Position numbers and translations under genes: made by a program. From Mesotaenium endlicherianum (taxonomy: Eukaryota > Streptophyta > Zygnematophyceae > Zygnematales > Mesotaeniaceae), in NCBI GenBank assembly GCA_009602735.1, contig WELA01012345.1, positions 225,535 to 289,534 of the forward strand: DNA of 64,000 bases. Direction: 5' to 3'. Position 1 is the first letter of the stretch; each line of letters opens with the position of its first letter. The notes beneath the pieces are model-generated. The model worked only from the letters and a program-made list of their open reading frames with translations, was not told where the DNA came from and did no database searches. Below, in pieces: positions 21,241 to 30,110 of this stretch.

Positions 21241-22734
21241 ATCCTCACAGTCATTAGACTAGATTACTGACTGTTGCTGTCTTTTAAAGGCTGGTCTTTT
21301 CTCTCAACCTTTGGGAGGTGCTTGACTGAACACTGCTCTTTGAAGTGTCCAACTGCTGGCAATGGTAGCAAATGGATTTTGTTGAGGCTGGTCTCTGCTT
21401 AGTCCTACCACCACCTCTTCCATAGCCACCTCGAGAGTAACCACCTCTCCCTCTGGATTGTATAGCATCATACTCATACTCGTACTCATCACCCTGATCA
21501 TCCTCAGCCTGGTAGTATTGCATAGTAGGACCCATGGGGCTTTTTGACAATCTTAAACACCAAAGCATTACTCTGGCGCTTGTGATAGAACTGCTGCTGA
21601 TCCCAGGCATCAGCATCCTGGATCAAGTCAGCCAGTTTCTCATATTTCTTTTCAGCGAAGTGACCGGAGACTTCGGATTTCAAACCATACCTGAAGTATG
21701 CTATCCTATACTGCTCTGGCAAGTCTGGCTGCTTCATCATGTTCTCTTGGAACTTTGAGCAAACTCAGCAACTAAAGTGGTCTGCTTCAGTGTCAAGGAG
21801 ATCATTGCATAGATAGCTTTCTCCTACTGATTGATAACATCAAACTTCTCATGCAATTTCTCGACAAACTCTACCCAAGTAGGGTCACCAAGCTGCTGAG
21901 CCTTACGCTCTCCTCTCCAGTACAGCCACCAATCTACGGCACTGCCTTTCAGTAGAGCACCGATGTGCCTGACCTTCTCGTAATCTTGTAGTTCTGGGTA
22001 GTTCTCCAGCCACTGCTCAACATCCGCGAGAAACTTGATCAGGTAATATTTTTTGTTTCCCTCAGGACCTTAGTCCTGGGGAGGTTTTGGCTTAGGCTTA
22101 CTAGGCCCTCTGCCACCACCACTCATGGTTTGAGAACTCAGTTGGTCTCTGTCTCGCAGCAGGGACAGATGATCCTTTTGTCCTCCTGTTGGGACTGATA
22201 CATGCTCGTCATTTGCGATTGCAGTTGCACAAATAATGCTCCCAAGGCCACTCTCTGAGGTGGGAGTCTAGCAAATGCAGCAGTAGCAGTAGCATCCACT
22301 CGCTGAGTAGTGTCCTCAACAGTCCCTCTCGCTCCTGCAGCAGCAATTCCTGCCGCACTCAGATGGTCACAAATTTGACCTAAAGGCACATTGAGTTGTA
22401 CAGCAAGAGGTGGGTTCAGAACATTGGCCCTTGCTGCCATACGTTCTTCGATAGTGCGCTCGTCCGCTGGCTGTCCTTCCCGCCGTTGTGTATCTTCAGC
22501 AGCTTTTGCTAATCGTTTGGCTTCTGAATTAACTTTTTCCTCCTCAGCTTGCTGTGCTGCGACTGCAACAATAGCAGCTGTCTCATCTGCAGCCTCTCTA
22601 GCTGCACTATCTGCCACTGCTTCAGAATAGGTACGGGTTCCCGCTACATGGCTTTCAGCCTGATTTTTGACATTCTCGTTATCCTGGTTCTCCATGTCTG
22701 GGGAGTTGCCAATTTGAGACTTTGTCCTTACCAT
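21241..22734 (-). pseudogene. gag of element E
   Basis: The N-terminal frame starts at about 22734 (MVRTKSQIGNSPDMENQ). It is rich in Ala, Glu and Gln with a probable coiled segment, and ends at 22138. Further left, in other frames, the core is recognisable (WWLYWRGERKAQQLGDPTWVEFVEKLHEKFD). So is a Gly/Arg-rich tail with a broken zinc knuckle (CYHCQQL, near 21360-21380). Several frameshifts and stops make it non-functional. Confidence 0.7.
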
Positions 22735-22749
22735 ACAAAGAAGATTGTG

Positions 22750-22768
22750 ATAACTGCTCCGATACCAC
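22750..22768 (-). promoter_or_regulatory. Primer binding site of element E
   Basis: Directly next to the LTR end, the minus strand reads TGGTATCGGAGCAGTTATC. Its first 12 bases differ at one position from the plant-type initiator-Met primer site TGGTATCAGAGC. This confirms the LTR boundary and the element's orientation. Confidence 0.8.
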
Positions 22769-23477
22769 TGAAATGAATTGACATACCAAATAGGCAATTA
22801 ACAGTTAATGAAGATCTTTATATCAGCAAGTAATCTTTATGGTATTTTTTGTGAATTGATTTAAACAGCAAAAGACAACACACTAGCAATGGACAATACT
22901 CGCAAGTAAACTAGCATCAATAATGCAATCAGTAAACTCATACATAAGTAAGGCTAGAAGACAGTGCATATCAATGGCTTCTCGCCTTGGATTCAGATGT
23001 CTCTCTGTAAGCTGTACAAGAGAGTTGGCCTCGTTTCCGAATGCCGAACTCGAGAGCAATACCCAGCATATGTACATGGAATGAGTGTACTGTTCAACGG
23101 CCAGTGCGATGGCACCGCCTACCCGGGAGTTAACCACGTTGGTAGGACCTCGATTAACCAAATCCACCGCCATCTCCCATCATCCCGAATCGCCATCCAT
23201 CCTGAGGATGTCATCTGGCCATTCATCAAGCACACCACAGTTAGATGCATATCTAGGCAGTTCGTTGCTACCGAGTACGGAAGTCAGCTGGCTGTCAAAG
23301 AATATGTCAGCAAGCTGACATAAGTTGACTTTAGCCTGCTGCTCCCGACTGAGTCATTAAACTGATTACTTTATAAAGTCCAGCAGACTCAATATTAACT
23401 AAAGTTCAGCAGGCTGACCTCATTCATTTATTATATTTAAATGAATATTATATCTACCAATATACTGATTCATTACA
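22769..23477 (-). repeat. 5' LTR of element E (709 bp)
   Basis: On the minus strand it runs from TGTAATGAATCAG to CAATTCATTTCA and aligns with the 720-bp LTR at 18731-19450 in inverted orientation. Its outer end at 23477 cuts into D-family gag sequence, so E was inserted in a D-family copy. Confidence 0.88.
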
Positions 23478-24050
23478 AAGAGGGCAGCACCGGTGCCTCT
23501 AGGCGTATGCCAGTGAATGCCAGGCCCACACGATCGCTGATGTTGCTCCGTGCGGCAGCCAGGCTTTGACGCTCCACAGCTTTGTAGGCGTCCTCCAACG
23601 TGTAGTCGACGCCGGCGCGGTCAATGAGGGGAGCGATGGCCCTCTCCCTCAGACGCGGATTGATGGCTCGCAAGAAGATCTCCGCAGCCTCCCGGTCGGT
23701 GACAGTGCCCACGTCTTGACGTAGGTGGGTCAAGCGCCGGTACATCCTCCGAATCGCCTCATCCTTGCGGCGATAGGAGCGGTGCAGCTCGTACACCTTC
23801 TCTTCGGTGGCAGACTGAAACTCCTCTCTGAGAACGTTCCAAAAGGCCTGGACAGGATCAGCTATGGGGGTGTTCTCTAGCGGGTCCTCCACAGGCTCTG
23901 TGCGTGCGTAGATCTCAGCCGACTTCTCACGGTAGGTGTCGCGAGCCTCGTGAAGAAGGTAACGCATAAGCGTGCCAAACATCTGGCGTTTAGTGAATGC
24001 AGGAGTCTTGAGCTTTGCGTTCTCAAAGTCAGCCTCAAACTCAGAGATGG
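23478..24050 (-). pseudogene. gag fragment of a second D-family element
   Basis: The minus-strand translation (FGTLMRYLLHEARDTYREK, VQAFWNVLREEFQSATEEKVYELH, AAEIFLRAINPRLRERAIAPLIDRAG, ERQSLAAARSNISDR) is collinear with the D gag at 53861-54673. The N-terminal third is missing. The gag sequence runs straight into the middle of an LTR at about 24050, which means a deletion joined the two. The other end is cut by the E LTR at 23477. Confidence 0.85.
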
Positions 24051-25027
24051 TGTAAGCTTTGCTGATAATCTCGGTGACTTACAATTGGCATAATGGGACT
24101 TCTAAAAAGATGTCTCTCTAGGGACATCTCTAGTACTTATACTCCTGGAAACCCGGCGGGTTAGGCGCGGATTCAATGCATGTTGTCTTCATCTAAGATC
24201 TACCTTTGCATACACACACATATACCTATTGTGCTAGCGCTCCAATAGGCTAGTTACTACTCAATCCAATCAAAAGCGGGATGCTAGAATATGCTAAATG
24301 CTTGTAATAGGTCAAGCTCACTCTAGCACATGCTAAGCTTTTAAGACAAGCTTGCACACTTATGTTCGTGCAAACGGACGGTTGCCCGCTAAGCCGTGGT
24401 ACTCCTGCAGGCTGTGACGGTTTCTGTCGGCTGAGCACATGTTGGTCGGCTGCGCATGGGCCAATCGACGGGCTGCACCTGCCGGTCGGTGGCCCTGGGT
24501 GCCCTTGGTGGCCTTGCCACTTGGGTGTCGGGTACTTAGGAGTGCCTGGGCCCAAGTGACGGGCATTTAAGTGCCCCTGGGCCACTTGAAGGTGCCCGCC
24601 ACCTTCCGGTGGCGCCACGTGGCCTCAGTGGCTCCCGTCGCTTGGGTGCCAAGCTGCTTGGGGTGTTTGGGCCAAACGCTGGAGCCCGCCACCTCCTGGT
24701 GGCTCCACGTGGCCCCCCCTTGGTGTTGTGGCCTAAGTAACGGATGTTACTTGGGTCCTAGTGGCCCGTAGTGGCTATGAGCAAAAGTCAAGTACCACCG
24801 TCCAGTACTGGACGAGATACTCAACCTGTGCCCGGCGCGTCTAGTAGGTCTGGCGCACGTGACAAGTGTTGACTTGTCACATGGCATCTATCTTCTAGGC
24901 ATGCGAGCATAGCAACTTAATATAGTAAATCATACAAATGCAAAGAGGCAAATGCCCGTCCGAGGTTGATCGCTCACACGCTTGTAGCTTGGGTACGTGC
25001 AACGACTTCGACTCAATAAATCATGAC
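24051..25027 (-). repeat. D-family LTR, internally diverged and truncated
   Basis: It aligns at its left end with the D LTR (GTGTAAGCTTT, CTCTAGGGACATCTCTAGTACTTATACTCCTGGAAACCCGGCG). At its right end it finishes ACTCAATAAATCATGACA, the same terminus as at 55731. The middle (24360-24780) is GC-rich with repeated TGGTGGC/CACGTGGCC words that the other D LTR lacks. Confidence 0.7.
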
Positions 25028-26108
25028 ACCACTATGGGTAGGCATACGCTGAAGATTCTAATTGCTTGTAAGCGAAGCAAAGAGAGATCTTTTTAGAAGT
25101 AAGGAGTGTGTACTCTCCAGAGTGAGCACCTCAAGATTGTAATCTGGTAGGAAAACAACTAATGAAGTCTGGCCCAAAAGATCACTGGAAGCACATCATG
25201 ATCTTCAAGACTAATCCTATGGCAGGGTTTAAACTGTGACTTTGCTCACCACTTGTGAAGTTCTTTTGGTGACTGGAAGCCACGAGGGCTTGCTCTTCAC
25301 AAGAGAGAGACTCACTGGTCTTGAAAACACAAGAGGTAAAAGTGTATACTTTACTGATAACTCTGTTGCTTACAGCTTGCATAATTGGACTTTTGAAAAG
25401 ATGTCCTTCTAAGGGCATCTGCTGATATATACTCCCTGCAAAAACCGGCGCTGAAGGCGGCGGATTCAATGCACACAGTCATCCTAGGAGGCTCTCCTAG
25501 GTCCACAAAAGTGGAGGTAAGGCAAGTACTAGCTCTCCTATTGGCTAAGCACAACACACACCAATCGAATATAATGCAAGTAAGCGGATGCATGGCTTTT
25601 ATTAGCGGAGCTTACCTCGAGTAATGCTACCTAGATAATGCCTCAAAAGTAGATCTGAAACGTGAGGAAGCTTCCTCTAAGAATGAGTGATGCAGTCACC
25701 AAGTTATAGCTCATATGGTGCTCATGTACTATGCTAATGCATGCCTAGTGTACTTTATCAAGCTCGCGGATTTGTGTGCTAATGGCTAGAGGTCTTTGGA
25801 GTTGCGAAGAGCCAACAATGTGACCTTTGGGCACATTGAGTCGCAGAGTGGCCTTTGGTGAAATCCGCTAGGGGCCGGTAGGTGGCGCGGACTAGATCGC
25901 GGATATCTCGCTCGACACTTGACCAAATGGCGCGCAACCGATGCCGTTCGAAAGGTGACGCGACGCTCTACACTGTAGCGATTTAGAATGCTAGCAAAGG
26001 TCAACATATAAATGCGTGAAGCAAGGTCAAAGTCGGCCTTCCTAGGTCGATGGTCGATGCACGTGTGTCTTGCAGGGGCGGCAGTTTGGACCTAATGAGT
26101 CGTGACAA
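25028..26108 (-). repeat. D-family gag start stub, leader and LTR
   Basis: Minus strand: an LTR starting TGTCACGACTCATT at 26108 leads to a leader that matches the one before the D gag (54674-54960). Then comes the gag start codon, giving MPTHS, and after about 16 bases the neighbouring LTR (24051-25027) interrupts it. LTR and leader cannot be separated because no primer binding site is recognisable. LTR-to-gag deletion or unequal recombination between copies explains the arrangement. Confidence 0.65.
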
Positions 26109-26416
26109 TATACTTTGCTACGTAAGTAATTTCTAGGAAGGTGCATATTGGAGCCAACACATCCCAAAAGTTGCCACCTCTTTCTAGAATAATGTACACA
26201 TGTCCTTGTGACTTAAAAATGACATATTTGACCCTTGCCACATGGAGTTCTTCTAGGTCCTTCCTCTAACTTTGAAATTGCCTTAGAAGGTTCAAAGGAC
26301 ATGAACCAAGTCACTACAATATCTCTTCACACTTGAATCCACACAAAACTACTCTAAAAATAGTCAAAAGCATTAGAAATAAAATAAACTAGTATATTAT
26401 AACTCATATCATTACA
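26109..26416 (+). repeat. C-family LTR fragment
   Basis: This matches the 3' 300 bp of the C-family LTR (GTAATTTCTAGGAAGG, CACCTCTTTCTAGAATAATG, ending ATATCATTACA). It is more diverged than the copies at 42000, 45436 and 51613. Its 5' part is missing; it begins exactly at the end of the neighbouring D-family LTR. Confidence 0.8.
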
Positions 26417-28075
26417 TCTGAGCCTTTGTTTAATGTGGCTTATAAGAAGTTATCGTTCCTTATCAACCTTGCGTGCGGCGTCACGGTTGTAAAATGTCTC
26501 TTCGCGGTCTTTGATTATTGGCGTTGACAATGCTTCATCAATTTAACTCCTCATTTGACACTTGGCAATGGTTTATGAATTCTTTTGTTGTGCAAGGTGC
26601 ACAATACTTTGCGACTCTTGTAGTTACCTTTCTTGAACACACAACCTTCAATTATTGTCATGCAATCAAATATATACTTCTGTATTGATAAAGTGGTGGT
26701 ATCGGCAACAACTTCAATGTTTGTCCCCTATTTTGAAAGTGTTCTATGATAACGGTATTGGCACGCGCTTGAACATGATGATCAATTGCCACGGGGTGGA
26801 AAATAACCATGGTCCACCGTTTGACATTATCTTCATAATTAGCCAATTTCAGGATTTTGAAGTCCAATTATGACGGACTAGGTTGCAAGATTTATGATTT
26901 TTGGAGGCGTAGGTTCATTTGAGCCCCATTCATTGCCCTCGGAGCAGAATTATTAACGCTCGTCACCACTTCTTGACTTATTTTAACCTGCGTCTTGGAT
27001 TCCGTAGGTAAGGAAAACTGATCTTTTGCTTAGACGAAGCTGACGACTTTGAACGCTCCCCTCTTCCTCCAATTTCAAAGTGTACATTTTCAATAGCGAA
27101 GTGTTTCTACGGCACAACCCTTGGGAAGCTGCGACAGATGCTTGTTAAAAAGAGTGAGATGAGTTGACGAGTCGATTTGACCCATTCACAAAATTTACTT
27201 TTGTCTTGAATTCTATGTGTGTAAATTGCATTCATCTCATTGGTCCATATTTGATACGCAATTTGGTGGTTGACAAGCACTTTGCAAAGAAGCATACGTG
27301 GGCACGATACGACCAAAAAAAAAACCTGGTTTTGTCAACTAAAAGGGTCAAACTTAACTTTGTATTTTCCACAAACCGTCTTCCAACTTTTTTAGTTTTT
27401 GGGCTTTTGACAATCACAACTTAATGTTATTTACACGTGCACAAATCTGGATCAACGGCAAACAAGAAATAAAACGTTTTTGGACCAGGACGTACTAACC
27501 ATTTACAACAAATTAAGTGATATGCTGCTTGAACGTGTTGAAGGAGTCGTTACTTTGTATAATCCGGACTGTTTGGACGATGCATTAACCTACGTAGTAA
27601 TTTGTTTCTGGGATTGTGAACCAAGAATCCTTTATATCCAAACTTAAGCTTATAAGTTTTGCGTGAGGAAGGAATGGCACTTCTTGTGAACAATTAGCTT
27701 GCTAGAGTTAAGAGACACATGGGCAAAAGTAAAGTGCTAACACAAATTGTAAGCCAGCTTTGCAAAATCCATGTTAGTGATGTCAATTGTACGCTAAGTG
27801 GCAAGTACAAACGCAACAGTTGGCTAGTGAAGATGTTGCGCTTTGCAATGACATAAGAACATGCACATCTCACAAGGGGCAATTGGAGATCACCAATTTG
27901 AGGACCATGGTTTTCGATTGAGAGCACAAGGAGACCATGTCGTGCGTTACGAGGTCGAGTGCGTAACATGAGTATAAGCAACACATCATAAGCAAGCAGG
28001 CTTTGCTGCAATGAAGTCTATAATACGTGTGATTTGGTAGCCAACAAGGGGGTCAAGTCTCAAATGTTTTAATTT
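26417..28075. other. AT-rich stretch of unknown origin
   Basis: It lies between the C-family LTR fragment and the 3' end of element D, where D's 3' LTR would be expected, but it does not resemble the D LTR. Short open frames only. I see nothing identifiable in it. Confidence 0.35.
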
Positions 28076-28084
28076 CCCCCCAGC
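28076..28084 (-). promoter_or_regulatory. Likely polypurine tract of element D
   Basis: The minus strand reads GAGAGCTGGGGGGAAATT shortly after the end of the integrase/PHD frame. This is the position and composition expected of a polypurine tract. The LTR that should follow is not recognisable, so confidence is modest. Confidence 0.4.
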
Positions 28085-28129
28085 TCTCAGCCTCCAGCTG
28101 ATGGGCTGTGTGGGCTGCCTAAGGCTAGC

Positions 28130-28761
28130 TCAGTCACTGCAAAACCAGTCTCCAGCTGGCACGCGAGTCAGTGGCAGGTTGAGGCAGCCGATGGGGAAGC
28201 CAAGGTTGCAGTTGTCGCAGAGCAGCATCTTGGCCTCCTGGCCAGGATTGTGGCAGATTTGGCACGCCCAGTCCTTGGGCGAGCGCGCGTCGTGGGGACG
28301 AATCTGCAAATCAAGGTTAGGAAGGTGGCATGGTCCACAGTTCTTCGTGTGGTCCTTGTGAAGACGGCCATCTGTGGCTTCCAGCTCCAGAATTCCTGAC
28401 GCCAAGACGCGCTTGACTCTCAGGATGACCGACGAGCTGCTGGTGTCAAGGGTGTTCTTTGTCGAACGTCGCAGGTACACGAAGTCACCTACGGAAAACT
28501 GCAACACCCGCGGATGATACGCTCCTCCATGAGTCATGGCATACCTCAGCGTATCGCAATGTTGTGCGATGCTGAGGCTATCTATGGCCATGGGCATCAG
28601 GCGCTGGAAGAGATGCGCACGCTGCCCGACAAGAACGCTCCACGTCTCGGGATTGTCCAAGTCCAAGACGTTCTTGGCCACGGTCCCGGCTGCGGCGGGC
28701 ACGAATGGCTAGCGGCCGTAGAGAAGGAAGCAGGGAGAGTGCGTGGCCAAGGAGGCCTGCT
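28130..28761 (-). pseudogene. Integrase C-terminal part with PHD-like finger (element D)
   Basis: This is the continuation of the D integrase beyond the hAT insertion. With the hAT element and one duplication copy removed, the frame reads on without a shift from the core at 37765. It is broken once by TAG (28709-28711) where Gln fits. A barrel-like segment (FSVGDFVYLRRSTKNTLDTSSSS, then VKRVLASGILELEATDG) is the usual integrase C-terminal domain. It is followed by WACQIC...MLLCDNC...GFPIGCL...AGDWFC (28133-28270), the spacing of a C4HC3 PHD finger. Two of eight zinc ligands differ: Pro stands for the expected His, and a TGA occupies the last Cys. PHD fingers read histone H3 tails, so this may take the place of a chromodomain. 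Confidence 0.75.
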
Positions 28762-28769
28762 TACTGAAC
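28762..28769. repeat. Target-site duplication of the hAT element, left
   Basis: TACTGAAC, identical to 37757-37764. Eight bases is the length typical of hAT transposons. Confidence 0.95.
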
Positions 28770-28787
28770 CAGGGTTACGCCGTACGC
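28770..28787 (+). repeat. Left terminal inverted repeat of hAT element
   Basis: CAGGGTTACGCCGTACGC; an exact inverted copy is at 37739-37756. A CAGGG terminus is common in hAT elements. Confidence 0.93.
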
Positions 28788-28870
28788 TTGTACGCTTAGT
28801 TCGACTAATACGCTAGTTCGCTGAGATCGGTGTTCAAAAAAATGGACTAATTCGCTTAATACGGTTAGTA

Positions 28871-30110
28871 CGCTAACGTCACGACGGTGTCAACGTCCAG
28901 TAGCTACGGCGTCGACGTTTCATATAGGTCGCACGTGTAAAATAACCACGTCGTGTCAGACTGTTTATTTTGTTCAAAATGGCAGGGTATTTTTTTCAGG
29001 CAATTTTGGACTTTTCTCTGCCCGCTTTGCAGCTACAAGTCGCGAAAAATATTTGTAACTTCGTCTAGTACAGGACGTCGGCAAGCGGGTTTGAACACCC
29101 GCCACCGGGTGCAAGGATAGGACAATACCCAATGTGCCATGCATGTTTCTCTGTCGTATACCTATCGGGGATGTGTATGGAGCTTATGAAGCAGATACGT
29201 TGCAGAAATAAATGGTGGAAAACAATTTCAAAAAAAGTAAACTACTGTTGGCATCGGGCGCTGGCTTCGGGCGCCAGCCGACGGTCTTGAACCCCACCGC
29301 GCCACCGGCTGTAGGGAGCGATGCCTTACCAATGTTTCATATTATGCAATCTATGTTGAAAGTCTTTCGCGTTTCACTAATAGTTTAAATTTAATTTACT
29401 GCTTTTCCATGCACAATCCGACGACATCAATCATGCCAAAGCTGGGAGGGCCGCTTAGCATAGCTATTTTTTGTACTACCTAACTTATTTCTTAGTTGAA
29501 TTAGGACATTTAGGAGTATCATTACTTCTTAATCGAGTAGAAGAAGCTTCAATGAAGAGGTATAGATATGATTTAATATCTTAGCAAGCATGTGTAAGAA
29601 TTAAGAAGTTCTTATAAATGCCACATTTAAGAATGACTGAACTTCGACTTATAATTATTTTCATACGCACTAACATTGGGAGAACCGCTTAGTAGAGCAT
29701 GGTTTTTTGTACTTTCTAACTAGCTGATTGATTCAACAAAAAGACTTAGGAGTATCATTACTTCTTATACGAGTAAAATAAGCTTTAATGAAGACAAACA
29801 TGATTTAAACTCTTAGCAGGCATGCATGAGAGGTTAGAGGTAATCCATATAAAGTAAATCATTCACACAAAGTGCAACATTGCATGAAGTCATAATGCAC
29901 CAAATATTAATTTCAAATGTATTCATTTTCTCAACTTCCATTCTCTTTAATATGTACATGCTACCTTTACAACATACAAGTTAGCTGACCGACACATCTA
30001 GTAACCCATCGCTCTTGGCCTTCATCTTCCTAGAGCTGAAACACTAGGTCGCTCCTCCACCTCCTCTTCCTCTACCTCCTCTTCCTCTACCTCCATCTCC
30101 TCTTCCTCAC
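28871..30110. other. Left internal non-coding part of the hAT element
   Basis: No coding potential. It contains two similar GC-rich segments on the minus strand (about 29075-29147 and 29270-29345) with RNA polymerase III-like internal promoter words. There are also two diverged copies of an AT-rich segment (near 29430-29620 and 29660-29850, each with AGGAGTATCATTACTTCTTA). A CTCCTCTTCCTCTACCTC tandem lies at about 30055-30110. Confidence 0.5.
29087..29139 (-). other. tRNA-like A-box/B-box pair (SINE-like remnant)
   Basis: The minus strand has TGGCACATTGGG (29139-29128), close to the A box. It also has TGTTCAAACCC (29097-29087), one mismatch from the B box, and the two start about 42 bases apart, as in a tRNA. 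Acceptor arms do not pair, so it is not a tRNA gene. A related segment nearby has an exact B box, GGTTCAAGACC (29293-29283). Confidence 0.3.

Larger units (their letters stand above)
19451..23477 (-). mobile_element. Element E: minus-strand, 3'-truncated relative of B
   Basis: Read on the minus strand it has a 5' LTR (22769-23477), primer binding site, gag, CCHC region, protease and RT. It then stops inside the RT/RNase H boundary at 19451, exactly where B's LTR ends. It is in the same family as B, with near-identical pol over about 1.5 kb, but carries frameshifts and stops. RNase H, integrase and 3' LTR are missing. Confidence 0.85.

Noticed and set aside
18978-23323. Small frames inside the B and E LTRs (18978-19244 and 22964-23323)
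   Set aside because: The two LTRs translate similarly only because they are copies of one another. LTRs of this family are non-coding and the frames have stops at different places.
29087-29139. A functional tRNA gene
   Set aside because: A- and B-box-like words are spaced correctly, but acceptor and T stems do not pair.
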